A stretch of 64,000 bases of DNA from Alopecurus myosuroides (GCA_028641055.1 CM054060.1:310668949-310732948); one strand, 5' to 3'; shown: positions 30,935 through 44,500, counted from the stretch's first letter. A program made the numbers and translations. The notes: a model not told the origin generated them from the letters alone.

Positions 30935-32165
30935 ATGGCGGGTTCACAGGGGAGCGGAGGCATTGGATCCAAGGGGAAGGAAGGTGGCAATGGTCTGGCC
31001 AAGGCCATGCAAAACCTAGAACTTCGTGAGCGGGAGCTAGACGATGTCTTCATAGGGGCGGAAGAGCTTCACAATTTGAAAAAAACAAGCTAGATGGCTC
31101 GTTGTTGCAAAGGTCCACACCGGGAAGGTGATCAACTCTGCATCGTTGTTTGAGACACTCCGTGGTATCTGGGGTTTAGCTTATGACCCGGAACCGCGGG
31201 AGGTGGACGATAATTTGTTCACCTTCAAGTTTTTCTGTCTTGGGGATTGGAATAAAGTCATGAACCAGGGTCCATGGATGTTCAAGAAGTTGGTAGTTGT
31301 TATCAGTGAATACGATGGGATGTGCGGTCCCAAAGAAGTAAAGCTAGATAGAACATAAGTTTGGTCACAAATCCATGCAATACCGGAACTATACCGGGTC
31401 TCAATGGTTGTTGATCAATTGGCGAGGAGAATTGGTAAGGTCTCGAGTGTGGAGATGAACCCTACAAGGTACTTTGAAGGTGATTATGTGCGAGTTCGTG
31501 CAAGCATTGACATTAATAGCCCCCTGATCCGTTTTGTACCCCTTAACGTGGGAGGGTCAGAGAGGATTCTTCTCAAAGTGAAGTATGAAAAAATCGGTTT
31601 CTTATGTGATGTTTGTGGTGTTATGGGCCATGATTTGGAGGAATGCAGCGTGGGAGTTCATGATCAAAAAGATATACAGTATGGTAAGTGGCTACTGGCG
31701 AATACAAGGAATCAGTCTGGACAGTTCGCGGTAAGAGGGGGTTTGGCAGGAAGATTGGGTGGCCATGGTTGGGGCCGTGGCACGGAGGTACCCTATGGCC
31801 GGAAAAGATCCTCAGCAGAATTAGATATTGATGATGATTTTTCTGACACGACATCTAGTCCACTGAAAAAGATTGGAGATGATATGGAAGAAGACGATGA
31901 TTTGGGAAGGGGACGTACGAACACATCCAAGAAACTAAACTTTGATAGCAAGGGGAGAACGGCAGATGGGGCGATTACTGTCCAAGGGGAGGATCTGACC
32001 AAAAGGAGTGATCGTATACCACCCCCTCCACCGGGGTATATCACTTCGAGGGAGAAGAAACGACCAAAGAAGGTTGGAGATGGGAACAACTCTAAATCCA
32101 ATGATAGCACATCGGCGGCTCCGCTCGACGGAGACCGCCGGGAACAAGGAATATCCCAAGCATGA
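30935..32165 (+). pseudogene. LINE ORF1 (DUF4283-like domain and CCHC zinc knuckle), broken
   Basis: The ATG sits in a strong context (GCCACCATGG). The frame MAGSQGSGG... stops after about 50 codons and resumes in another frame from ARWLVVAKVHTGK at about 31090. A DUF4283-like region follows (LFTFKFFCLGDWNKVMNQGPW), then an in-frame TAA near 31356. The final open piece to 32165 contains the zinc knuckle CDVCGVMGHDLEEC (CX2CX4HX4C) and a charged, Gly/Lys-rich tail. The role in plant LINEs is an RNA-binding nucleoprotein. One frameshift and one stop suffice to inactivate it. The stop codon TGA (32163-32165) overlaps the first ATG of ORF2. Confidence 0.85.
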
Positions 32166-35100
32166 ACTGTCGGGGTTGTGGGCGGCTCGAGACAGTTTAG
32201 GAAATTAGCAACTTGATTCAGTTGCATCGCCCCTCTTTGGTTTTTCTCTCGGAAACCAAATTGTCGGATACGAGAGCGAGAGAGTTAAGATTCAGATTCA
32301 GTTCTCGAAATGCTTTTGCGGTTAAATGCGAAGGTTTGAGTGGTGGTCTTGTTTTGTTCTGGAATAATGATTCGGTGGTGAGTTTAAACTCATATAGGAA
32401 GACTCATATTGATGTCATTGTGAAGAATGAAATCTTGGGCAAGAGAGAGTGGAGGTTCACAGGATTCTATGGTGAGCCAGTCAGATCAAGAAGAAACAGA
32501 AGCTGGGAGCTTCTCGAATTTCTCCGTAGAGAATATGATAAACCATGGTTATGTGCAGGAGATTTCAATGAGATCCTAGAGATAAGTGAACAAATTGGTG
32601 GTAACACAAGACAAGAGTGGATGTTGGAGGGATTCAGAGATGTTGTCGAGTATTTCCGGTTCTCAGACTTGGGTTTTGCTGGGTTACCGTACACATGGGA
32701 TAATAGGCAATATGGTTCAAGAAATATAAAGGTACGACTGGATCGAGGTTTTGGTGATGATCGGTTCCTGGATATGTTTGGCAATATTGAGGTAAGGCAC
32801 CTGCAAACTACAGAATCTGACCATTGCGCTCTACTTATCCGAGTTATGGGGGTTGAGGATGTAATAGGTAGTGGGGGAGGCAAAACCTTCAGATATGAGA
32901 ATGCTTGGACTAGACATGCTAATTACAGTTGTACCGTGGAGGAGGCTTGGACCCGTGCCGTGGGGGACTTGGCGTTAGTGGCGCTCTCTCTTGGGGGCGT
33001 TCGGAAGAAACTCCAAGCGTGGAGTAGCACCGAATTTGGCAATGTCAGGAAATAATTAAAAGTAATGCGTGACAGATTGTGAAGTATTAGAAGTGACTCA
33101 CTTCTAACTGGCCCCTCTCGAGGGGAAAAGATACTGATGGGGAGAATATCAGAATTACTCGCTAGAGAAGAAATTTTAGCCAAACAAAGATCTCGGGTTC
33201 TGTGGTTAAAAGAAGGAGACCGCAACACGTCCTTTTTTCATGCCAAATCAAAGGAGAGAGGTCGCCAAAACAAAATTAAAAGGCTATAGTTAGAGGATGG
33301 TTCCTTTGTGCAGTCCCAACAATAGATTGAAAAGGCGGCACAAAGTAGATGTTTTGGCGACCAAGACCAATCCTTGATGTGATCATTTCGAAGGAGCAAA
33401 CTGCATTTGTGCCGGGTAGATTAATTACAGATAATGTTCTCACGACCTACCAGTGTATTCATTATTTAAAGAGGAAGAAGGGTAAGTCTGGGGAGTGTGC
33501 GATTAAACTTGATATGGCAAAGATGAAGGGAATATGCCCGAGAGGCAATAATAAAATGGTTATTATCTTATTCCTTGTTTATGATGAATGTTTATTTCTC
33601 ATGCTAGAATTGTATTAACCGGAAACGTTGATACATGTGTGCTTAATAAACAAACAATGGTTCCTAGTAAAGCCTCTCTTTTAACTAGCTCGTTGATTAA
33701 TAGATGATCAAAGTTTCCTGATCATGAACATTGGATGTTATCAATAACGGGGTCATGTCATTAGAAGAATGATGTGATGAACATATACCCAAAGAGAATA
33801 TAGCAATGCGATCAAGTCATTTAGTTTACATTGTTATATCAAACATACGAAGTAACTTATTCCTTAGACCATGAGATCATGTCAATCGCTGATACCGGAA
33901 GAGTGCTTTGATGGCATCAAACGTCACACCGTAACAGGGTGACTATAAAGGTGTCGTTAAGTATTCGGAAAGTATTAGTTGAGGATCATGGATCAAGAGT
34001 GGGATTTGTCCATCCAAATGACGGAGAGATATACTCTGGGCCCTCTCGGTGATATCACATCGAAACCGCTTGCAAGCACGTGATATGATCACAAAGGATG
34101 TTATATCACGGGAACGAGAAAAGAGTACTTGTCGGTAACGAGATTGAACAAGGTATGGTTGATACCAATGATTGAATCTCGGACAAGTAAAATATCGCGA
34201 GACAAAGGGAATAGTTCACGGCGTTGTTGGTTCACACGATCAGGAGAGTCATTGTTGAATATATAGGAGTCATCACGGATCTCCAGATTCCGCTGTTGAT
34301 TATTGATCGGAGAGGAGTCTCGATCATGTCTATCTTATTCGCGAACCGTAGGGTGACACACTTAAGGTTCGATGATGCGTTTGAGAGGATACGGAATATC
34401 GAAGAATATTTTGGGCAGCACCGAAATTGTTTCGGGGAAAATTGAAATAGTTCAAGGGGTTTTTCGTCGAATGGTTGTTAATAGAATTAACAAATGATTC
34501 GAGGTGCTATATGCAAAAGTTTGTTAATAGAATTAACAAATGCTGAAATAAAGAAATAAAAAGGTTTTATTTATTTATTAAAAGAAAACCTTTGGATTTT
34601 CCAAGTGGGAAATAATGGGAAAGTGAGTGGAGGTGAGTGGAGTGTCCACTCAAATGATGAGGGAAGAGGTGGGGGCACACCCATGGGCTGGCCGCACCCC
34701 CCTTGGGCTGCCTCCCCCCCTCTCCTATAAAAGGAGGGTGAGAGCTCTCCCTCCTTCACACACTTGCCACTTCCTTTTCCCTCCACCCGCTGCTCCATTC
34801 CATGGTCTCCGGCTTGGCGAAGCCCTGACCGTGGGATTCTTCACCACCACCACGTCGTCGTTCTGCTGGAGTTCCGAGGGATCCTCTACTTCCGCGCCCC
34901 GCTGGAACGAGGGAACGGAGGTCGTCATCAACCGTACGTGTGACCGATCATGGATGCACCGCCGGATTGCGGTGCCCATCTTCTCGCTATCGGGTTCGAT
35001 GTGAGTACGACTACGCCAACAACGAGATTTGATCTCGTACCACTTTGAGTCTTCGAGGGTATGTGTTCTCCTTAACCCTCTCGTTGCCCGTTGCACTTCG

Positions 35101-37458
35101 TCTCCTAGATTAGATCTTGGCTTTTCGGGTGTCTCTCGCGTAGGAAATTTTTTGTTTTCTATGCAACGAACCCTTCAAAAGGCATATGACCGTGTTGAAT
35201 GGCCGTATCTCCGAAAAGTGATGGAAAAATTGGGGTTTGTTGAGTGGTGGATTGACAGAATAATGGCATGTGTTGAAACTGCCTCGTTCTCGGTTCATGT
35301 CAATGGTGTCTTCTCTGAAATTTTTAAGCCATCAAGAGGGATCAGACAAGGTGACCCGATAAGCCCTTATTTATTTTTACTCTGTTCTGAAGGTCTAACA
35401 TCTCTCCATAAATTTGTCGGAGTGGGTTACCTAGCGAAAGGGATTAGAGTGGGGATCCATGCCCCTTGGATTTCCCATTTGCTATTTGCAGACGACTGTA
35501 TTATCTTTACACAGGCATCGGTGGCGGGTGCACAATGGATTAATGAAATCCTTGACATATATTTAGCAGGGTCGGGACAGATGGTTAACAAGACTAAATC
35601 AGCTATTTTCTTCAGTGACAATTGCTCAGACGTGACAAAGCAGGAGGTGCTCACTGCGGTTGATATCCAAACTGAGGCCTGGGTGAGAAATACTTGGGAC
35701 TTCCGACTGCACTTGGGAGATCAACAGATGAGCAATTTGAAGGTATATTGTCTAAAATCAAAAGATTGGTTAATGGATGGGTTTCTCAATATTTAAGTAG
35801 TGCTGGGAGAGAGATTATGATCAAGGCTGTGTGTCAGGCAATTCCAACTTATTCGATGAGCTGCTTCAAACTGTCTAAAAAGTTGTGTAAGAAAATTTGT
35901 AGTGTCTTTGCACGGTTTTGGTGGGGGTGGAAATGACAATAAGCGTAAGATGCACTGGCGTAAATGGAAAGATTTGGCTATCCCAAAGGACGAGGGTGGC
36001 ATGGGTTTTAGGGACATCGAGCTATTCAACCAAGCAATGCTTGCTAAGCAAGGATGAAGGATTATGACAAATCCAAACTCTCTTTGTGCTAGGGTTCTTA
36101 AAGGGAAATATTTCCATAATGCTGAATTTATGAAGGCTGCAAAGAAAAAAGGCTCGTCCCATACGTGTCAAGCAATATTGCATGGAAGATAGGCTCTAAA
36201 GTTGGGTCTTATCAAAAGGGTTGGTGATGGTAATTCTATTAATGCCTGGGAGGATCCATGGATCCCGGAGAACCCCAACATGAGGCCAATGAGAAGGGAG
36301 GCGGATAGTACTGTAACAATGGTGCATGAGCTGTTAAACCCTCTGGCTGGTGAATGGATCGATGAGAAGGTGAGATCAAACTTTATGCACGCAGACGCTA
36401 AGGCTATTCTCAGGATCCCTGTGGGTGTTATGATGGAGGATACATGGGCATGGTCTCCGGAGAGACTTGGGTTTTTCTGTGTCCAATCTACCTATAGGAC
36501 TCTGATTAGCCATGGCTATGTCCATTCGACTGGATCTTCGGGTAGCTCCGGCTCGCAACGCTGGAAGAAATTGTGGAAGGTACCGGTTCCCCCAAAGGTA
36601 CGAAACTTTTGGTGGCGTGTAATTAATAAATTTATTCCTACGAAGAATACTCTTTTTGAGCGTCATGTTGAGAAGTCAGGGGTTTGTGAGGAATGTGGAC
36701 AGCACGAAACTATTTTTCATGCTTTGTTCAAGTGCACTTGGGCAAAGAATTTTTGGGTTGAGATCAAATTATTACATGGCATTAAGCTGCCGAGTCTACA
36801 TCCCGAGTATTGGGCGAGTGATATTATTGATGGAGAAAGGGTACCCATGAGTGCCTGCCCTTTCATTTTATGTGGTGCGTGGGCAGTTTGGTCTGAGAGG
36901 AATGCGAGGAGGCACGAGGGAAGTCGTAAGACGATAACGCAATCGGTCAGGTGGACTTGCGATACTGTTGTGGACCTGATGGCCTCGGGCAAAGAGATGA
37001 TCCAACGATCGAGGAAACCAACTGTGAGATGGACCGCTCCGCAGCAAGGGCTTCTAAAAACTAATGTTGATGCTTCTTTTTGTGTGGAGACACACCGGGG
37101 AGGTACAGGGGCCGGAATTTGTGACTACAAAGGGAAGTTGATATGTGCTCAATCTCTTTGGTATGATTCAGTAGCAAATGCCCTCACTATGGAAGCGTAT
37201 GAAATCAGAGATGGACTTCGTTTGGCTCTCGATCGTGGTCTTCGTACTGTGATGATGGAAACCGACTCCTTGCAACTGGTCAAACTCTGGGAGGGAAAAA
37301 GTTTCGAAAGATCAGAAGTAGCAGTGATTTTTACGAAGATTAGTGAGCTTTCGGGAAATTTGGCATCCTTTTCTTTAACATTTGTACCCAGGGAGGCTAA
37401 TGTATTGGCCCATCTATGTGCTGGTAGCTGTAGTCCCACTAGGAAAAGATGTCTCTAG
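32162..37458 (+). pseudogene. LINE ORF2 (endonuclease, reverse transcriptase, RNase H), broken
   Basis: From the ATG at 32162 the endonuclease runs to about 33055. Recognisable parts are SLVFLSETKL, GGLVLFWNN, GDFNEIL and SDHCALL, with an early TAG at 32198. The section before RT is broken by stops near 33050-33370 and by a deletion joining CFGDQDQS to [18 protein letters not shown] continues across the nested LTR: IKLDMAK | AYDRVEWPYL, then RQGDPISPYLF, then an intact FADD box (35485-35496). Frameshifts occur near 35700 and 35935. The last open piece (36202-37458) has a zinc-binding-like CEECGQHETIFHALFKC region and an RNase H domain (NVDASF, MEAYE, METDS and the closing PREANVLAH). RNase H at the C-terminus is seen in one plant L1 branch. 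Confidence 0.9.
33524..35177 (+). mobile_element. BARE/Angela-like copia solo LTR nested in the LINE RT
   Basis: The 1654-bp LTR has perfect 7-bp inverted ends (TGAAGGG...CCCTTCA). It opens with the GGGAATATGCCC-GAGAGGCAATAATAAA pattern I recognise from BARE1/Angela/WIS LTRs and carries a TATA box TATAAAAGG at 34726-34734. The flanks are AAAGA (33519-33523) and AAAGG (35178-35182), a 5-bp duplication with one transition. The LINE codons GCA AAG | GCA TAT GAC resume directly after it. No internal domain remains, so it is a solo LTR. Open frames inside are not genes. Confidence 0.88.
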
Positions 37459-37654
37459 ATTAATTATACACCTCGCTTTCTTGATGCATGTATCAGGAAA
37501 GATTGTAAGCCCGATTGAACTCTCCTAAGCGGCAAGCTTCACACTCTTTTCCTTACCAGAGTACCTGAGGGGACTGGAAGGTTTTTAACGAGGCGACTTG
37601 TCTGCTTTATTTAATATATTTCGATGTTTCTCAAAAAAAAACATCCATATGTGT

Positions 37655-38186
37655 GGCAAAAGTAAAGACGAACGGTGGATTTGCCGGTCATACATGTATC
37701 GGAAACATAAGTGTTGTACGCACACAAGTTCAGAAGAGCTAAATACCCGTCGGTCCCAAATGTTGTCTCTCATGTGTAAAGTGGGGTATGTGATCAAACC
37801 CCTTTATTGGGATAAACTCATAGCTAAATATCGAACGATTGTCTGTCATGTGTGAAGTAGGGTATGTTGCAAAGTAGGGTATGTGAACAAACAAAGAGAC
37901 AGAGATCAGATTTTGCCGAAGTGGCAAGATTGTCATTTTCCGTCCCTTTATTAGGCTAAGAAATCTGATTTTTTTTTTGAAATAATTAAAGAGGCATGTA
38001 ATTATTGTAGGCAGAGAAAAAAGAGAAATATGATCAATAGCAAATCACTAAGGAATAGGATCAACGGTTTGCGTAAACATAGGGTATGTGATCAAACCCT
38101 TCTAAATAGCCCCGCCTCCGGTTTGCAACCACCCCCCAAACCCTCGGTCTCGCTAGCCGTTAGACACGGAGAAGGCAGCGGCCGCC
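37655..38186. other. Intergenic DNA between the LINE and the F-box remnant
   Basis: AT-rich at first. A GGGTATGTGATCAAACCC motif recurs (about 37784-37801, 38081-38098 and a shorter form near 37862), suggesting a small dispersed or duplicated repeat. No gene is supported. Confidence 0.35.
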
Positions 38187-39760
38187 ATGAAGCGCGGATC
38201 CAAAGGGATTGCCAGCGGAAGAAAAAAGTATAGATCCACTCCTGTTAACAACAACGATGCCGGGATGGTTGATGATCTCATCAGCCGCCTCCCCTGATGC
38301 CCTCCTCTACATAATCATCTACATGCTCCCTACCAAGCACGTGGCCTGCCCACGAGCCCTCTCTCGCCAATGGCGCCACCTCTAGCACTCCACACTTCTC
38401 AACCTCGAGGCTGACAGCACCCTCTACGACTATGTTTGCAAGCATGTCGCATCGTCTCCAAGATCCTCTTTGACCACCCCGGACCGGCCCGTCACTTCTA
38501 ATTCTCTGGCATCTACTGCAAGTACGATAAAGTAGACAACCAGCTCAGTGAGATCAACAGTTGGTTCCAGTCTCAAGCACTTGACAACATCCAATAGATT
38601 GATATCAACTATGCACACTCGTGGTGGAATCAACCTCCTACGGGTTTCCCTCTACCGTCATTTGTGCTCCTGTTTGCACCCATCCTCCTAATGGAAAAAA
38701 ATCGGGGTGTGCAATTTCCTAGGAAACATCGCACCATCGCTAATTTACCACTCCTCCGGCAGCTCACCTTGTGATATGTTTCCATCTTGGGGGTGTATTC
38801 AACAAGGTTCTATGTGGGTGTCGTGTCTTACAAAGCCTTATGTTGTGGGACATTTTTGCTTCAAGTCGTCTCTGCATTAGCCCAATAACTCTTAGGAGTA
38901 ATTGATTTCGTGCTTGTAGAGATTCCAAACAAGAACTGTTTATTGAGGACGCCCCTGCCTCGAAAGGTTTATGTCATTTTATCCTTCAGACATGAGTTCC
39001 GAGACTATTCGATAATTTGTGCACCAAAATTAAAGATACTGGGAATTCCATCACCCTTACTCTCTGATCTGAAGATTGCAACTCTATTCTTACAAGTAGC
39101 AGAAACTTCAAATCTTACATTTTTTTGTACTTGCATGCAATTTTTTTAATTGTCATCATTTTCTGTAGGGAATGGCCCCAGTCAGCTTGACAACCTCAAT
39201 ATTCAAAGTGAAGGCTTTCGCTCCTAACTCTTTTGAACCTCAACTGAATGCACTTCTAAACATTCTCCACTGCTTCCCTCGGTTGGAAAGGCTCTATGTT
39301 ACCGTGGGTATTCATCTTTTCTTATGCCTATTTTTTTTGGCAAGTCAAAATCTACATTTGATTGAAAATTATCTAGTCTTGTTAGCAACGGCTTTAACAT
39401 AGGCCTCTTCTTTTTCGGTTGTGCCAACATTCACCGATATATATGTATATGGAAAATTCCCTTTCATGTGACCCGCTAGGTCCAATCGAATGCTTTGAGA
39501 CCCATCTAAAAAGATTTGTGCTCGGAAAATTAGAAAGGTTGTGACCAAGATGTTAATTTCGTCAGTTTTTTTAGTTTGAATGCAAAAGTGCTAAAGGACA
39601 TCAAAATTGTTGGGTCTAATTGCAATAATATTGAATGGGTGGCTGGTCAACGCATACTACTTCAAGTGAAAGATAGAGCTTCTCGAGACGCTGAATTTGA
39701 GTTTATAAGAGAGTGTTCAGATTTTGTAACTCATTCTGTAGACATGGTTGATGTCTGAAT
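38187..39760 (+). pseudogene. F-box/LRR/FBD-type gene remnant
   Basis: The ATG at 38187 is in a good context (GCCGCCATGA). It opens a frame reaching DDLISRLP, where one extra base creates a TGA. Shifting frame restores DALLYIIIYMLPTKH and a following LSRQWRHL, the F-box pattern, with a TAG where a tryptophan is expected. Further on are LRR-like pieces (CAPKLKILGIPSPLLSDLKIA near 39030; MAPVSLTTSIFKVKAFAP, then CFPRLERLYV near 39170-39300). An FBD-like end follows (FVLNAKVLKDIKIVGS... at about 39570-39700). Such proteins are normally SCF substrate receptors in a very large grass family. Introns are probable between the pieces. Frameshifts, stops and missing central LRRs show it is dead. Confidence 0.75.
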
Positions 39761-41331
39761 ATTGTGTAGTCTTTGCTCGTTCTCAACGATTAGAAGACAC
39801 TACCGTGCGAAAACTGTATTGTCTTTTGTTCATTTATCAAATCTTATTTGGCCGCTTGATTTCTAGTTCAAGTTATATATTTCTCGTGTTTCGTGTCTTT
39901 TTTAGTGTACCTCTACTGAAACTGAAAAAAATGTATGGATGCAAAAAAAGATTTATCAAAGCCATCACCACTCATTTAGCTACTAGCCTACTAGCTGCTC
40001 GGTTATGGTTATAGTAAACGATTCACTATATGAACGATTCATCAATTGTGGAACCACATGCTCATATCACATGTACTTACATTTCTTTTGTACATTCCTG
40101 AGATCATTTGTGTTGTGCATTTTTCATAACATTTTGAAAAAATAATGCTTTCATATTACAAAGGTTCAATTGATAATATGAGGTTCCTCAGATCCAATAG
40201 TCTTTGAAGGTGAAAAAAAATTGTTCTAAACTTTTGTGTCAGTTAGATCATCCGCATTAGTAAGTCTAGGTATGTTGCTGGTCTTTCCTCTCTAAAATAA
40301 TGAACAATGATGATTATATGTTTATCTTTTGTAATTCGCAAGAAGTCCTATACTCATGTCTTGAAACGTGATGTGAGTGAGACCTTTAATAGGACGGTAG
40401 CAGATGCCACCCAGAAGACAACGAGCCATTTTCCATATAAAATGATGCTTTATTACTATGCATAAACTACCACCAATTCAACCACTGCAATAAAGTCGAC
40501 CAAGCTGAACAACGCAACACAGGAGGTGTCATATATGTTACATAGGTAGATGAGACGATGAATTAATTAGTTCGATTCTCCTTGAAGTTTTTATGGAATA
40601 TTTGGACTTCAACAACCCCATCACCCCTCCTTTTACAATGGATATTGCTAATATATGTTGACTGACATCGACTTTATAAGATGCGCTATAAAATGGCCAT
40701 GGTATGTTCCTCTGCTCACCGAAGATGGTGTGTAGTAGCCATGCATTATCTAGAAAGGTTAATTTGTGTTTCATCCATCTTGTTGATTTTTTGCTTGAGT
40801 GGCGAGTCCCCAAAACATCCAGTGGCGATCCATATGGTACAAAAAATCTATGTGTGCATGCGAGACATCATGATAGGTTGTTTCACTAATGTTCTGATAA
40901 GAGAAAATTCCTAAGAAACCAATGAGAGATCCAGAACCTTTACATGCCTGTCTATCCTCCTCCTTGGGTAGTTTGCTAGCGTCAACGGGCTCGACATGGA
41001 AGGAAGAATATGATAGAGGTGAAGACCACGCGATGTGAAATAAAAGCATGCAGGAGGGAGCTCGATGTGGGATTGTCATGGGAAGTAGTTAGTTATCCTA
41101 TTGCCTCGAGATGTATGTGATAAGATTTCGTATAGTGGGAATTTAAAGAAAAAAATAAACGTTTTATTGGCTGGTATAGCCATGAAAAAAAAGAATACTC
41201 GACTTCAACATTGCATAACTTCTTCTCCACTGTTGTCAGTCGTTATCTTGGCCTGCTCGAGTAGATCAACTAGAAACCAGATGCAACATGGACAGATATT
41301 CAGATAAGTTGACCTTCTCTGCAGAGCCACA
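39761..41331. other. Intergenic DNA without supported features
   Basis: AT-rich sequence with short open frames of no recognisable family. It could include the 3' flank of the F-box remnant. No inverted termini or target duplications were found. Confidence 0.3.
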
Positions 41332-41500
41332 TTTTTTTTGAAACCTTTTCTACTACAGGGGAGTCCTCCATAGCCCTTTATTACCAACCAAAAGAGTTAC
41401 AGATATGTACAAATATATACAAAGGAGTTAGACTAAGACAGTCTAAAAAACTAAAAAAAAAAATATAGCCATGATGAGGACTAATCAGCCAACGAGGGTT

Positions 41501-44500
41501 TCAACCTATGCTTAAGCAAGGTGATATCCAACAGAAAACCAGCCTTCCAACCTCTAAAAAAATTCTCTCGGATTTGAAAATAACTCCATTTCTTTGTTTC
41601 CAAATGTTCCAGCTGGCCAAGATCACAATCTCCATAAAACATGAACCAATGGAAACCTTCTTGGCCTCTTTTAGGTTAGATATGATTGTGTCATCACTCC
41701 ATTGGATCTGCAAATAATTCCAAACTCTGGAGCTGAAACAACATTGAAAGAAAAGATGTATCCAATCCTCATAACTATGCCGAAGATAGAGAACACGGTT
41801 ATAATTTCCCTCTATCTTCCATTTTCTCCTCTTTATCATATCTTTAGTATTAACTCTATCATTCTAAAGCAACCAAGCAAAGAATTTGTGCTTTGACATG
41901 CACTTGGATTGCCAAATCCAGTTGGCTGGCTGATAGAACTTGCTTGAGGTGAAAACTGAGCAAACTGCTGCTGATAGAACTTGCTTGAGGTGAAAACTCC
42001 TTTATTGAAATGACGCAACCAAACATCATGAGAATCATCAAGCTGAAACTCCTCCAAAAAACCTTGCAAGATAGCAAATTCCTAGAATGCTTCATTAGAG
42101 AGTGGCAGATGAAAAGCATTAGAGAGACAAAGCAACTCCTTCATATCTCTAATAGAAGCAAACTTGTACTTAGCAAAGGAGAACAACCTCGGGAATTTGA
42201 TCGACAAAACAACTCCAGACCACAAATCCTGCCAGAAAAGGGCAGAAAAACCATTGACAACCTTACAGGATGAAAAGGAACACCAAGATTCTGCCAATTG
42301 CATAATTCCTTTCCACCAAAAAGAACCACATGAGGTTACTTCATGTGGAACAGTTTCAAAGTAATAAGCATTCTTGACTAGATGTACCCAAGGAACATCA
42401 ACAAAATTATAGAATTTTGCCAATAATTTTAACAACAGAACCCTATTTTGGATTTGCAAGTTTATCACTCCCAAACCACCTTTTCTCTTTGGCTTACAAA
42501 TCATATCCCAAGCAACCAAAGAATTGACTCTTTTTTTTTAGTGTTTCCTCCAAAGACATTTCCTTCTGGCCTTATCAATAACTTCAATAACACCGTTAGG
42601 GATCACTAAAGTACACATGAAATAGGTAGGCAAGGAAGATAGCACATAATTGACAAGAACCAAACTATCGCCATAAGATGGGAATGAAACCATAGATGAT
42701 AACCTCCTCTCAATCCTATCAATAAGTGGTGCATAATCCTTGATTGAAGGTTTAGTACTACCCATAGGCAAGCCCAAATAAGTAAAAAGGCATTGATGGC
42801 ACATTACATTCCATAACAAGCGCCAAATCCTCGGCCTCATGTTTAGAAATGTTTATGGGAATCATAGAAGACTTGTGATAGTTAACTTTGGGACCAGTAA
42901 TCTCTGCGTACAGATTCAACAACTCCTTGAAAACAAGCAATTGATCATGATCAGCAGGAAGCACAACCAGAGTATCATCAACATATTGTACTATAGATAA
43001 TCACCTCCAATGGGGATAGGTAAATGAAGCCTTCCATCCCTTAAAGCCAGGTTAACAATACTCTGCAGCAGACCCCCCCCCCAACACATAAAGAATCGGT
43101 GACAAAGGATCACCTTGCTTGACCCCTCTTCTGCAAGCAAAAGGTCTTCAAGGGACACCATTCAGTAGAATAGAAGATGTACCAGAAGAGAGAATTTCTT
43201 TGATCCAATCAATGACTAAGGGAGGGAAGCCCTTAATACTCAAGATCTTAAGAATGGGACTATGCTCAATGGTGTCAAAATCCTTCTCAAAATCAATCTT
43301 GAAAACCACAACTTTCTGCTTGGATTGTTGACATTGGAAAAGGTACTCAAAACACCAAGCCAGGAAATCCTGAATAGTTTTGGATTTAATAAAGCCATAT
43401 TGATTTGCATGAATACAACTAAAAATCTTGTCTTGAAACCTATTGGCCAAAATATTTGTAATAAACTTGAGGCATGAGTAGGTGAGAGAAATTGGCCTAA
43501 AATCATTCATAGTTTCAGGAGATGGAGATATAGAAATCAGAGTAATAAAGGATCCCTTTATACTCTCCAAAGAAATGTTTGCACTATGAAAGGCATTGCA
43601 CAGCCTTAGAAAATTTCCATTCACAATACTCCAACAATGTTTGATGAAGAGACAAGTGAAACCATCCGGCCCAGGAGCTCTATCAGGTTTCAGATACTTG
43701 ACTACACCCTCCACTTCTTCCATATAAAAAGGGTTTGCAAGATCATCCAGACCATCCACCACATGCAAGAAAGGCCTTAAGTGAATATCAATCACATGGG
43801 GGCAAGAAATTCACATTCTATTTTTGAAACAGCTCCAAAAAGCAGTAGCTTTTTCCTGATGATCAACCAAAGTATTTCTTGAAGCATCAGTAATAGAAGG
43901 AATGTCATTATGCCTGAATCTTTCTCTGGACCTACCATGAAAATATTTGGTATTTTCTCCTTATAATTTAGCCCATCTTATTGTGCATCTTTGCTTCCAA
44001 TAATCCGATTGTAAACTCAATAAACTCTTAATATGGGCCTTAACAATCACTCTGAAATTAAATTCAGGTGTACTCAAGGGCCTTTCCTCCTCCAATTGAT
44101 CAAAGAAAAACACCACTTTACTACTCATCTCAATAAGCAACTTCAACTGAGAAAGATTTCTACCCCAATCCTTAAGAGCATACCTTAAGTTCTTAAACTT
44201 AGGAGTAATTTTGGAATCTATTGATTTGGCCATAACTGGTGTATTCCACACTTTACTAACAAGATCAAGAAAACCAGGCTGCTTAACCCAATTGTTTTCA
44301 AATCTGGAAATATTTGCCTTAGGAATTTTAGTAGAAATTTTGATAGTGCAGAGCAAATGGTCAGAAGTAATCTTCGACATGGGTAGCACCATAGTATTGG
44401 GAAAGTCCAAGGTCCATTGACAAGAAGTAAAAAAACTAATCCAGTTGGACTAAAAGAGGATCATTTTTCATATTGGACCAAGTATATTTCTTACCTTTAA

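Larger units (their letters stand above)
30670..37641 (+). mobile_element. Near-full-length L1-type LINE with ORF1, ORF2 and RNase H
   Basis: It is bounded by 13-bp direct repeats CATCCATATGTGT (30657-30669 and 37642-37654) and ends in nine A (37633-37641). After subtracting the nested LTR (33524-35177) it is about 5.3 kb, close to full length for a plant L1. It has a 5' leader, ORF1 (from 30935), ORF2 with endonuclease, RT and a C-terminal RNase H, and a short 3' UTR. Stops, frameshifts and a deletion ahead of the RT make it inactive. It lies about 1.3 kb upstream of the HAZ1-like leader, in the opposite orientation. Confidence 0.93.

Noticed and set aside
33524..35177. Possible gene within the LINE RT gap
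   Set aside because: TG...CA-type ends, flanking duplication and BARE-like opening sequence show a solo LTR.
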